Source: Arthrobacter globiformis NBRC 12137
Lineage (GTDB): Bacteria; Actinomycetota; Actinomycetes; Actinomycetales; Micrococcaceae
Direction of reading: 5' to 3'
Assembly (NCBI RefSeq): GCF_000238915.1
Contig: NZ_BAEG01000069.1
Coordinates: 23,515-87,514, forward strand
DNA: 64,000 nt
Part shown: positions 25,715 to 33,993 of the stretch, piece after piece
How the letters are laid out: the number at the start of each line of letters is the position of its first letter
How positions within the stretch are numbered: the first letter of the stretch is position 1
Made by a program: the position numbers and the translations under genes
The notes under the pieces: generated by a model
Database searches by the model: none
What the model was told of the DNA's origin: nothing
Seen by the model: the letters and a program-made list of their open reading frames with translations, nothing else

Positions 25715-25860
25715 CCAAACCTAGGGGGTCCCGCCCTCGCGGGATACCGCGGCAGCCAGTTTGAGGGTGGGGCCGCTCCCGCGGCGTTCCCGGCGGCGGC
25801 CCTCCCACCTATTCAGGTGGGACAGGCCCCCGCTGGCGCCGCTTTCCAAGGTTTTCTGGA
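25715..25860 (+). promoter_or_regulatory. Upstream region of the multicopper oxidase operon
   Basis: Contains CCTAGGGGGT, TTTGAGGGTGG, a CCCACCT-ATTC-AGGTGGG hairpin (about 25804-25821) and TTCCAAGGTTTT. Several blocks match the minus-strand region 25181-25411, suggesting one regulator for both flanking genes. Confidence 0.4.
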
Positions 25861-25947
25861 GTCGCGCGGAGCACCATGACTGTGTCTCATATGTGGCCCG
25901 GCGCCAATGCTGCTGCCGAGGCCATCGCAACCAGCTGGGAGGACGTC

Positions 25948-27672
25948 ATGGCAACAACACGGAGGGACGTGTTGAAACTAAGCCTGTTGGGCGGCGCCGT
26001 CGCCGTCACAGCATCAACCGGAGGGCCGGCCATCGCGGGTGTCCCCGGGCGCCGGGGCGCGGACGACGATGAAGAAACGGTCATCTCTCCAAGCAAGCTT
26101 GCCCCCGCGAACATGCCCGTTCCGTTCACCACCGTCTTTCGGCGGCCGCCGGAACTGCTTCCGTATGCCACGGGCAGGGACCGCGACGGCACGCCGTTTG
26201 CCAAATATGCCCTGAACCAGAAGCTGGGCAGGGCCCAGATCGCACGCGGGCTCAGCACCACCCTGGCCGGGTATAACGGCATCTTCCCGGGCCCCACTAT
26301 CCGGGTGCAGCAGGGCACCCGGAGCGAGCTGAAGATCAGCAACCGCCTGCCAGCGACCGGCCTCCTCTACCCGAACACGTTCAACACCGTCACCCACCTG
26401 CACGGCTCGGCGTCGCTGCCCCAGTACGACGGGTACGCCAACGACCGCACTGCGCCGGGCAGGGTGAAGAACTACCACTATCCAAACTGGCAGGCAGCGC
26501 GGACGCTCTGGTACCACGACCACAACCACATGCTGACAGCGCAGGGCGTGTACTCGGGGCTCGCCTCCATCTACTCCATCACCAGCGCGCGTGAGCGGGC
26601 GCAGCTGCCGCAGGGCGAGTTCGACGTGCCCATCCTCGTCTCCGACGTGATGCTGAACGCCGACGGGTCCCTCGGCTACAACGACAACGGCCATGCCGGC
26701 CTGTGGGGCGACATCATCACGGTCAACGGCGTGCCGTGGCCCACCATGAAGGTCAAGCCGCGCATCTACCGGTTCCGCTTCCTGGTGGGTTCGATCACCC
26801 GCTCCTACCGCTTCGCCCTGTCCAACGGTGACCCCTTCCATGTGGTGGGCACCGACGCCGGGATGACCCCCAAGGTGCAGGCGGTGTCCTCCTGGCGGCA
26901 GGGCACGGCCGAACGCTACGAGGTGCTGATCGACTTCCGGAAGTACAAGCCAGGGCAGTCGGTGGAGCTGCGGAACCTGAGCAACAAGAACAACGTGAAC
27001 TTCGCCAATACCGGCAAGGTCATGAAGTTCCAGGTGGTGGCAGATTCCCCCGCGCAGCCCGGTTCCCACTCACTCTCCTCCATCCCCGCCACGCTGGATG
27101 CCGGCCCGCACCCCACCAAGGCACTCGGCGGGCTGGACACCATGGCACTGACCCCGGACATGGCCGTGGCCAAGAGGGTACTCCGGGTCCAGCGGCAGAG
27201 CGGGGAGTGGACCATCAACGGTGAAACCTGGGACACCGTGGAAAAATCCAACTTCACCCGGTGCTTCGCCAACCCGCAGCGCAACCAGGTGGAGCAGTGG
27301 ACCATCGTCAACGAGTCCGGCGGCTGGTTCCATCCGGTCCATATCCACCTGATCGACGGCAAAATCATCGGGCGCAACACCAACGGCGGCAAGCCCTTTG
27401 CCTGGGAAGGCGGGCCAAAGGACGTCTTCTACGCGGGGGAAAACGAATCCGTCACGGTCCTCATGCAGTTCGACACCGGCAAGCACCTCGGCGGCCGGTA
27501 CATGGTCCACTGCCACAACCTCGTGCATGAGGACCACGACATGATGGTCCAGTTCGCCGTGGGCGACCTGCGGAACAACGATCCCATCAACGCCGACAAG
27601 CCTGTGCTGGAAACCCGGCCCGAGGGGTATTACGCCTCGAAATACAAGCTGGCCTACCCGGCGGGGACGTGA
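25948..27672 (+). CDS. Tat-exported multicopper oxidase
   Basis: 574 residues from ATG 25948 (GGGAGG upstream). This start places the twin-arginine signal TTRRDVLKLSLLGGAVAV at the N-terminus; the open frame from 25876 would bury it. All four copper-ligand blocks are intact: THLHGS (about 153), WYHDHNH (about 190), HPVHIHL (about 462) and MVHCHNLVHEDHDMM (about 520), so types 1, 2 and 3 copper should bind. The layout resembles CotA/phenoxazinone-synthase-type laccases. It would oxidise phenolics or metals outside the cell. A lipoprotein gene follows with one base between. Confidence 0.9.
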   Translation: MATTRRDVLKLSLLGGAVAVTASTGGPAIAGVPGRRGADDDEETVISPSKLAPANMPVPFTTVFRRPPELLPYATGRDRDGTPFAKYALNQKLGRAQIARGLSTTLAGYNGIFPGPTIRVQQGTRSELKISNRLPATGLLYPNTFNTVTHLHGSASLPQYDGYANDRTAPGRVKNYHYPNWQAARTLWYHDHNHMLTAQGVYSGLASIYSITSARERAQLPQGEFDVPILVSDVMLNADGSLGYNDNGHAGLWGDIITVNGVPWPTMKVKPRIYRFRFLVGSITRSYRFALSNGDPFHVVGTDAGMTPKVQAVSSWRQGTAERYEVLIDFRKYKPGQSVELRNLSNKNNVNFANTGKVMKFQVVADSPAQPGSHSLSSIPATLDAGPHPTKALGGLDTMALTPDMAVAKRVLRVQRQSGEWTINGETWDTVEKSNFTRCFANPQRNQVEQWTIVNESGGWFHPVHIHLIDGKIIGRNTNGGKPFAWEGGPKDVFYAGENESVTVLMQFDTGKHLGGRYMVHCHNLVHEDHDMMVQFAVGDLRNNDPINADKPVLETRPEGYYASKYKLAYPAGT

Positions 27673-27673
27673 G

Positions 27674-28507
27674 ATGAACCGGACGCTGCTGATCGCACCG
27701 GCGGTGCTGCTGGCCTTCTCCCTGTCCGGCTGCACCGGCGGTGTCCAGGCCAGCCCGGCGGCCAACCCGGCTCCCACCCCGCCCGTGAGCAGCCCCGCCA
27801 CCACCGCGGACGCCGCGGACCGGGTCCTCGCGCAGGCCGAAGAAGGCCAGGACCTGGGCAACGGGCGGCCCACCGTCAGCTACGACGGCCTCATGGTCCG
27901 GCGCAGGGTAGTGGTTGCCGTGCACACCGCACTGGACGCCGACATCGCCAGTATCCGCAAGCGGCTGGACGCGGCCGCCGCCGCACGGGGCACGGCCCTG
28001 TCCGCCATCTCACCTGATGTGCTCGAACCCGCGGTGCTGCAGCAGATGGTCCCCGAGGTCATCGTGGCCCTCCCGCCAACAGCAACTCCCGACGACGGAC
28101 GCATCATCGTGCGTGCAGTCACCGAGGAGGACACCGGCAAACTGGGCGTGAAGAACTTCTACGTCCTCCCGGTCCTGGTGCATGACCTGCGTTTCAGCAT
28201 TGCCACAGCCAACCCTGCCGCGGTATCGGCCGCGGTGGACAGGGAAGGCATCGTCTCCGACGCGCTCGGGAACTACAGCACCGTGGCACAGGACGGCCAG
28301 CTCAGTATCAGCTACACGGGCCCGCTGCTCGGCGACGAAACGGTCGAGAGCGTCCGCGCGGGCATCAGCCGGCAGGCACACATTCCCGCCGCCGAGGTGA
28401 ACGTCGGCCCACGGTCTGTGTCCGGAACCGGCGTGGACATGGCCGCCGAACCGCCGTGGGACGCGGAGCAGCTCGAAGGCCAGGCAATACATCCGCACAC
28501 GGAGTGA
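27674..28507 (+). CDS. Lipoprotein coupled to the multicopper oxidase
   Basis: 277 residues with a clear lipobox (LSLSGC, Cys about 19) followed by a proline/serine/threonine-rich linker. The mature part has mixed alpha/beta character with DGLMVRRRVVVAVHTALDADI and an acidic C-terminus; I recognise no domain. ATG 27674 is one base after the oxidase stop (TGAGATG), so it is translated with it. A periplasmic-face partner, perhaps for copper handling, is an inference from position only. Confidence 0.8.
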   Translation: MNRTLLIAPAVLLAFSLSGCTGGVQASPAANPAPTPPVSSPATTADAADRVLAQAEEGQDLGNGRPTVSYDGLMVRRRVVVAVHTALDADIASIRKRLDAAAAARGTALSAISPDVLEPAVLQQMVPEVIVALPPTATPDDGRIIVRAVTEEDTGKLGVKNFYVLPVLVHDLRFSIATANPAAVSAAVDREGIVSDALGNYSTVAQDGQLSISYTGPLLGDETVESVRAGISRQAHIPAAEVNVGPRSVSGTGVDMAAEPPWDAEQLEGQAIHPHTE

Positions 28508-28556
28508 TGCACCACTCCAAACCAGAAACTGCGCGCAGAAATGATAGGAGAAAACA

Positions 28557-29204
28557 GTGAGGAGCATGTCCAGCCCCACCATCCGGGACGTTGCCGAACG
28601 GGCCGGGGTCTCACTGACGACGGTGTCCTACGTGCTGTCCGGCAGGAGCGGAGGCACCACTAGGGTCAGTCCGTCCACGCAGGAACGCGTCATGGCCGCC
28701 GCCGGCGACCTTGGCTACGTGCCCAATCAGGCGGCTCGGGGAATGCGGCGCGGCAGGACAGATCTGGTGGCCATCGCCATTGAAGACCTGGAATGGCCGC
28801 CGGACCGGGCGCTGGCCACGGCCGCCGCCGCGATACTTCCGCGGCACGGCTACCAGCCGGTCATCCTGCTCGGCCAGTCATGGCGGCACTTCATGCTGGC
28901 CGGCGGTGCCGACGGCGTCATCATGGGCGTCACTCCCACCAGTGAGGAAGAGGACCACGCCATCGCCGAGCTGGCCAGGCGCGGCATCGCGCAGGTGGTC
29001 ATCTCCGAATCGGTGCATGCAGAACAGGCGGTCGCGCTGCTCATGGAACGGATGGCGGGATACGCGGCCAGCGCCGCAGAAAACTCGGCCTCCTGGAAGC
29101 GCCTCAGCGGATATGCCCTGTTCGGCGGCGGCGCGCTCCCGTTGCTGCTGAACGACGTGCTGTCCGCCGCCGGCGCATTTGCCGAACAGATTCCCGTCCT
29201 CTAG
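28557..29204 (+). CDS. Short LacI-family regulator lacking most of the C-terminal subdomain
   Basis: 215 residues from GTG 28557 (AGGAG 7 bases upstream). The HTH and hinge are good: TIRDVAERAGVSLTTVSYVLSG, then ERVMAAAGDLGYVPNQAARGMRRGRTDLVA. The first sensor subdomain is present to about residue 160. LacI proteins usually run to about 340 residues; here the frame ends with SGYALFGGGALPLLLNDVLS instead of the second subdomain, and I see no remnant in other frames before the terminator. It may be a genuine short regulator or a decayed gene. It may control the oxidase operon just upstream. Confidence 0.72.
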   Translation: MRSMSSPTIRDVAERAGVSLTTVSYVLSGRSGGTTRVSPSTQERVMAAAGDLGYVPNQAARGMRRGRTDLVAIAIEDLEWPPDRALATAAAAILPRHGYQPVILLGQSWRHFMLAGGADGVIMGVTPTSEEEDHAIAELARRGIAQVVISESVHAEQAVALLMERMAGYAASAAENSASWKRLSGYALFGGGALPLLLNDVLSAAGAFAEQIPVL

Positions 29205-29313
29205 CAACCAGCTGCTCCGGAACCGCGTGCCGGCAGCCGCGTAACAATCGGACCTTCGCGCCGTCCGCTTTCGGTGCAGGTCGCCGGCGGTGCCGGTCCG
29301 TCATGGACCGTAG

Positions 29314-29350
29314 CCGGCCGCAACATCAGCCGCGTTCGTGGCCGGTTTTT
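29314..29350 (+). terminator. Rho-independent terminator after the LacI-type gene
   Basis: CCGGCC (29314-29319) pairs with GGCCGG (29340-29345), followed directly by TTTTT. A CGGTCC/GGACCG hairpin precedes it (29294-29310). The remaining gap to 29564 holds no gene I can support and should contain the promoter of the ABC operon. Confidence 0.55.
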
Positions 29351-29564
29351 GTCGCTGTGCGTCATCCGGTGTCCCCGGAAGACGCACGCCATTACGCATT
29401 GTTGATTTTGATGTCCCCGCGCGTCCCGGAGCCGCAATCCGCGGCCCCGGCCGGCAGATTACGCCCCGTTTCCCCTCGTGACCGTGCCCTTCAGACGGTG
29501 GTCCTTCTCTGCTCTCATGGTGGACACCAAACGCCTTGAACGACCTGCTGAAGGGAAGCACACC

Positions 29565-30473
29565 ATGACCTCCGGAACCGGGCCGATACCGAAAATCAGC
29601 CTTCAAAACATCACCAAGAGATTCACGGTGCGGCCCAGCAAGGACAACCCGGACGGGGCGGTCCTGACCGCGCTGGACGGCATCTCCCTTGACGTCTCCG
29701 CAGGCGAATTCATCACCCTGGTGGGCCCCAGCGGCTCCGGGAAGACCACCCTCCTGGACCTCCTGGCCGGCCTCACCAAGCCGGACAGCGGCAAGGTGCT
29801 GGTGGACGGCCGGGAAGTGGCAGGCCCGGGCCGGGACCGCGCCGTCGTTTTCCAGCAGTATGCGCTGTTCCCCTGGCGCACGGCTGCTGCCAACGTGTCC
29901 TTCGGGCTGGAAGGCGCGGGCAGCGACGGGAAGCGCTACACCCGCAAGGAGCGGGCCGAGAAGGCACGCGAATACCTCGGGCTTGTGGGTCTCGGCGGAT
30001 TTGAAGACCGTTACCCGCATGAACTGTCCGGCGGCATGAAACAGCGCGTGGCCATCGCCCGCAGCCTGGCCTACGAACCGGACATCCTGCTGATGGACGA
30101 ACCCTTCGCCGCGCTGGATGCACAAACGCGCGAGCAGCTCCAGACCGAACTGCTCCGCATCTGGGCCACCACGGGCAAGACCATCATTTTCATCACCCAC
30201 GGCATCGACGAGGCCGTCTACCTCGGCCAGCGCGTGGCCGTGCTCAGCTCCCGGCCGGGGCGGCTGAAGGAAATCGTGGACATCGACCTCGGGGACCGCT
30301 CCGGCGATGAGGACGTCCGCTCTAACCCGGCCTTCGTGGAACACCGCCACAAGGTGTGGTCGCTGCTGCATGACGAGGTACGCCGTGCCCAGGCAGCCGG
30401 GCACGCAAAGATCCAGCCCGACGGAACGGCGCCGGACGAAACCAGGACGATCACCACCGGAAAGGCAGCCTGA
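29565..30473 (+). CDS. ABC importer ATPase, SsuB/TauB type
   Basis: 302 residues. Walker A GPSGSGKTT, Q-loop VVFQQYALFPWR, signature LSGGMKQRVAIAR, Walker B DILLMDEPFAALD and H-loop FITHGIDEA are all intact. The FPWR after the Q-loop and the length fit nitrate/sulfonate/taurine ATPases. Start ATG 29565 follows AAGGGAAG; the frame from 29478 lacks a ribosome site. The stop overlaps the permease start (TGATG). Confidence 0.9.
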   Translation: MTSGTGPIPKISLQNITKRFTVRPSKDNPDGAVLTALDGISLDVSAGEFITLVGPSGSGKTTLLDLLAGLTKPDSGKVLVDGREVAGPGRDRAVVFQQYALFPWRTAAANVSFGLEGAGSDGKRYTRKERAEKAREYLGLVGLGGFEDRYPHELSGGMKQRVAIARSLAYEPDILLMDEPFAALDAQTREQLQTELLRIWATTGKTIIFITHGIDEAVYLGQRVAVLSSRPGRLKEIVDIDLGDRSGDEDVRSNPAFVEHRHKVWSLLHDEVRRAQAAGHAKIQPDGTAPDETRTITTGKAA

Positions 30474-31390
30474 TGAGCACGCCAACACTGACCAAGGAAA
30501 CGGAAACGCGGCCCGGTCCCGCGGCGACTGCCGGGGACGCAGCGAAGGAGTGGAATCCGGCGCTGCGCCCGGGGTCCGGCAAGACACCTGCGGCCAGGCT
30601 GCGCCTGTATGCCCGGCAGGGCGGCAACGCCGTGTGGGGTGCCGGGGCCATCATCCTGTTCCTACTGCTCTGGGAACTGGGACCCACCTACCTCGCCCCG
30701 GCCTCGACGCGGGTGTTCCTTCCGCCCCTGCACGTGGTGCTCGAGGCACTGGGCACGCTCATCGCAAACGGCCAGCTGCAGAACCACCTCGCCGCCAGCC
30801 TGAGCCGCTCTGCGAGCGGATTCGGCATCGCCGTTGTCTCCGCTGTGGCCCTCGGCCTGCTCGTGGCCTGGTACGGGGCCCTTGACCGCTTCCTGAACCC
30901 GCTGCTGGAAGTCTTCAGGAACACGGCCGCACTTGCCCTGCTCCCGGTGTTCACGCTGCTGCTGGGCATCGGGGAGACGTCCAAGATCAGCATTGTGGCC
31001 TACGCGGCGTTCTTCCCGGTGCTGCTGAACACCATTGCGGGCGTCCGGACCGTTGACCCGCTGCTGATACGGGCCGCCCGCTCACTGGGGCTGTCCAATT
31101 TCCAGCTGTTCCAGAAGGTGATTCTTCCCTCCGCCGTGCCCACCATCTTCACAGGCATCCGGATGGCCGGCACATCCTCCATCCTCGTCCTGATCGCCGC
31201 CGAGATGGTCGGTGCCAAAGCCGGCTTGGGCTACTTGATCGTCAATTCCCAGATGAGCTTCCTCATCCCGGACATGTACGCGGGCATCCTGACCGTGTCC
31301 CTGCTCGGCCTGCTGGTCAACTACCTGCTGGTCGGCGTCGAACGCCACTTCTCCCGCTGGCGGACCGCCGTCGGATCCCGCACCGCCTAG
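30473..31390 (+). CDS. ABC importer permease, SsuC/TauC type
   Basis: 305 residues, about six membrane segments after a 45-residue hydrophilic N-terminus. The EAA-like loop is RAARSLGLSNFQLFQKVILPSAVPTIFTGIR, read in two adjoining pieces. It forms the membrane channel with the preceding ATPase. No substrate-binding protein gene is next to the pair, which is unusual for this class; it may be encoded elsewhere. Confidence 0.9.
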   Translation: MSTPTLTKETETRPGPAATAGDAAKEWNPALRPGSGKTPAARLRLYARQGGNAVWGAGAIILFLLLWELGPTYLAPASTRVFLPPLHVVLEALGTLIANGQLQNHLAASLSRSASGFGIAVVSAVALGLLVAWYGALDRFLNPLLEVFRNTAALALLPVFTLLLGIGETSKISIVAYAAFFPVLLNTIAGVRTVDPLLIRAARSLGLSNFQLFQKVILPSAVPTIFTGIRMAGTSSILVLIAAEMVGAKAGLGYLIVNSQMSFLIPDMYAGILTVSLLGLLVNYLLVGVERHFSRWRTAVGSRTA

Positions 31391-31423
31391 CCCGCCCTCC
31401 CGCTACCCACAAGGAACCAGATC

Positions 31424-32821
31424 ATGCCTGAACGTACCCCCGCCGACGCCGGCGCACGCCAACTTCACCTGAACGCCTTCCTGATGAGCACCGGACACCA
31501 CGAGGCCTCCTGGCGTCTTCCCGAGAGCGACAGCTTCGCCGGAACACAGGTGGCACACTTCCAGCAGCTCGCCCGCACCGCCGAACGTGGCGCCTTCGAC
31601 TCGATCTTCTTCGCCGACTCGCCCGTACTGCACGGCGACGTGCGCCAGCGCCCCTACGGGACCCTCGAACCGACGGTCCTGCTCAGCGCCATCGCCGCAG
31701 TGACCAAGCGGATCGGGCTGATCGCCACGGCCTCCACCACCTACAACGACCCCTACAACCTGGCCCGCAGGTTCGCCTCGCTGGACCACATCAGCGGCGG
31801 CCGGGCCGGCTGGAACGTGGTGACGACCGCGGGCGAGGCCGCCGCGCGGAACTTCTCCCTGGAGGACCAGCCTGCGCACTGGCGCCGCTATGAGCGCGCC
31901 GCCGAGTTCCTCGACGCCGCCAGGAAGCTCTGGGACAGCTGGGAAGACGACGCCGCGGTGGGGGACAAGGCCGCCGGGGTCTGGGCCGACAGCTCGCGCG
32001 TCCACCCCATCAACCACACCGGCCGCTACTTCCGAATCCAGGGTCCCCTGGACGTGCCGCGCTCACCCCAGGGGCACCCTGTCATCGTGCAGGCCGGCTC
32101 GTCCGAAGACGGCAAGGACTTCGCCGCCCGCTACGCCGAGGCCGTGTTCACCGCGCAGCAGACCCTGGCCGAGGCGCAGCGCTTCTATGCGGACCTGAAG
32201 CGGAAGACGGCCGCCGTCGGCCGCAACCCGGAACATATCAAGATCCTGCCGGGCATCGTCCCGGTCATCGGTTCCACCGAGCACGAGGCACGGCGGCTGG
32301 AGAAGCAGCTCGACGAGCTCATCCACCCCGAGCACGCGCGGAAGCAGCTGGCCGGCGTGCTGCGGGTCTCGCCGGAATCCCTTCCGCTCGATGCGCAGCT
32401 GCCCGAAGACCTCCCCTCGGAGGATGCGATCGAGGGAGCCAAGAGCCGGTACACGCTCATCGTGGAGCTCGCCCGGCGCGAACGGCTCACCGTCCGCCAG
32501 CTCATCGGCAGGCTGGGCGGCGGCCGCGGGCACCGCACTTTCTCCGGAACGCCCGAGCAGGTGGCGGACGCCATTCAGGAGTGGTTTGAGAAGGGCGCAG
32601 CCGACGGCTTCAACATCATGCCGCCCGTGCTGCCCTCGGGCCTGGACACCTTCGTGGACCACGTCATTCCGATCCTCCGGTCCCGCGGACTGTTCCGCCA
32701 TCAGTACTCGGGGCGCACCCTGCGTGAGCACTACGGACTGCCGCGGCCCGAGAACGGAATTGCCCCGGCCGACTCCGCCGAGGCGGCTGAAACGGAGCGG
32801 GCCGTGCCTGCTGCTGTCTAG
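31424..32821 (+). CDS. FMN-dependent monooxygenase, NtaA/SnaA/DszA family
   Basis: 465 residues, luciferase-like TIM barrel. RTAERGAFDSIFFADSP, RIGLIATASTTYNDPYNLAR, SGGRAGWNVVTT and HPVIVQAGSSEDGKDFAAR are typical of the NtaA/SnaA/DszA branch. Members use FMNH2 from a separate reductase to cleave C-N or C-S bonds (nitrilotriacetate, dibenzothiophene sulfone, alkylsulfones). Behind an SsuBC-like importer, an organosulfur substrate is most likely. No reductase gene is adjacent. The TAG stop overlaps the stop of the convergent gene in a shared CTAG. Confidence 0.88.
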   Translation: MPERTPADAGARQLHLNAFLMSTGHHEASWRLPESDSFAGTQVAHFQQLARTAERGAFDSIFFADSPVLHGDVRQRPYGTLEPTVLLSAIAAVTKRIGLIATASTTYNDPYNLARRFASLDHISGGRAGWNVVTTAGEAAARNFSLEDQPAHWRRYERAAEFLDAARKLWDSWEDDAAVGDKAAGVWADSSRVHPINHTGRYFRIQGPLDVPRSPQGHPVIVQAGSSEDGKDFAARYAEAVFTAQQTLAEAQRFYADLKRKTAAVGRNPEHIKILPGIVPVIGSTEHEARRLEKQLDELIHPEHARKQLAGVLRVSPESLPLDAQLPEDLPSEDAIEGAKSRYTLIVELARRERLTVRQLIGRLGGGRGHRTFSGTPEQVADAIQEWFEKGAADGFNIMPPVLPSGLDTFVDHVIPILRSRGLFRHQYSGRTLREHYGLPRPENGIAPADSAEAAETERAVPAAV

Positions 32822-33837
32822 GCTTCCCGCTGCTCCGGCAGGGGCTTCCGGGCCAGCCAGGCAGCGACGATGGCACCGGAGATGTTGTGCCAAAGCGAAA
32901 AGACGGCGGAGGGCAGGGCCGCCAGCGGGGTGAAGTGGGCGGTGGCCAGCGTTGCCGCCAGGCCGGAGTTCTGCATGCCGACCTCGAACGCGAGAGCCCT
33001 GCGCGCCTTGGCATCCAGGCGGCCGAGCTTGCCGGCCAGGTAGCCTAGCCCCAGGCCGAAGCCGTTGTGCAGCACCACGGCCAGGAACACGATGCCGCCG
33101 GCAGCAAGGATCTTGCTGGCGCTTCCCGCGACCACAACCGCCACGATCAGGGAAATAACGACGGCGGATGCCCAGGGGAGCGCCGGCAGCGCCTTCGCGA
33201 CGAGCTTCTTGAGGAACAGCCGGGCCAGCAGGCCCGCGATGACCGGCAGCAGCACGGTCTTGACGATGTCCAGCACCATGCCGCCGGCGTCGATGGTCAG
33301 GAAGGAACCGGCCAGGAACAGCACCAGGAGGGGCGTGACCACCGGGGCGATGAGAGTCGATACGCTGGCGACCGCCACGGACAGGGCCACATCGCCCTTG
33401 GCCAGGAACGCCATCACGTTGGAGGCGGTGCCGGACGGCGCGCAGCCCACGAGGATCAGGCCCACGGCGAGTGCGGGTTCCAGATGGAGGAGGGTGGCGA
33501 TTGCCCAGCCGGCCCCGGGCATGATCACGTAATGGGCCACGATGCCCAGCACCACGGCCCACGGCCTGCGCGCGACCGCGGCGAAGTCGGGCGGCGTCAG
33601 TGTCAGGCCCATGCAGAACATGATGATTCCCAGCAGGTAAGGGACCGCCGGGCCAAGGGGTTTGAAGGCGCCGGGAAGCAGGAACCCGGCAACGCCGGCT
33701 GCGAGCACCAGGAGGGGGAAGACGGTCACCGCGACGCGGGCAATCCTGGCCTCCGCGGCGAGGGCCGGATTCAGGGGTGCGGCGCCGGCCTCCGTGGCCG
33801 AGGAAGCGGGTACGGGGTCTTTTGTTGCCTCAAGCAT
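32818..33837 (-). CDS. Bile acid:sodium symporter (BASS) family transporter
   Basis: 339 residues, about ten hydrophobic segments. FCMGLTLTPPDFAAVARRP, GLILVGCAPSGTASNVM and EVGMQNSGLAATLA are hallmark BASS blocks. Bacterial members move organic anions with Na+. It converges on the monooxygenase gene with overlapping stops and has no adjacent enzyme on its strand. Substrate unknown. Confidence 0.88.
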   Translation of the reverse strand: MLEATKDPVPASSATEAGAAPLNPALAAEARIARVAVTVFPLLVLAAGVAGFLLPGAFKPLGPAVPYLLGIIMFCMGLTLTPPDFAAVARRPWAVVLGIVAHYVIMPGAGWAIATLLHLEPALAVGLILVGCAPSGTASNVMAFLAKGDVALSVAVASVSTLIAPVVTPLLVLFLAGSFLTIDAGGMVLDIVKTVLLPVIAGLLARLFLKKLVAKALPALPWASAVVISLIVAVVVAGSASKILAAGGIVFLAVVLHNGFGLGLGYLAGKLGRLDAKARRALAFEVGMQNSGLAATLATAHFTPLAALPSAVFSLWHNISGAIVAAWLARKPLPEQREA

Positions 33838-33993
33838 TCAATAATGCTGGCACCGGAGGGGCACTACGGCCCAGTTCGTGAACTGATGTCTGACAAATGT
33901 GTCGTCCCCGGGAAATTCTCCGCGGCACACCGGGACCCCGGGCGCTCACGGTGCGATACTGGATTGCACCGGATCGGGATTCAAGGGGACAGA

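Noticed and set aside
29303..29539. 78-codon frame upstream of the SsuB-like gene
   Set aside because: It starts inside the terminator region, lacks a ribosome site and has no coherent protein character.
29351..29564. SAM or other sulfur riboswitch before the sulfonate-type operon
   Set aside because: I searched for the conserved cores and did not find a convincing match; a covariance-model search would decide.
33067..33993. In-frame upstream extension of the diguanylate cyclase (longest frame starts at 33067)
   Set aside because: The upstream part is antisense to the BASS transporter and rich in His/Gln/Arg; ATG 33994 has a good ribosome site.
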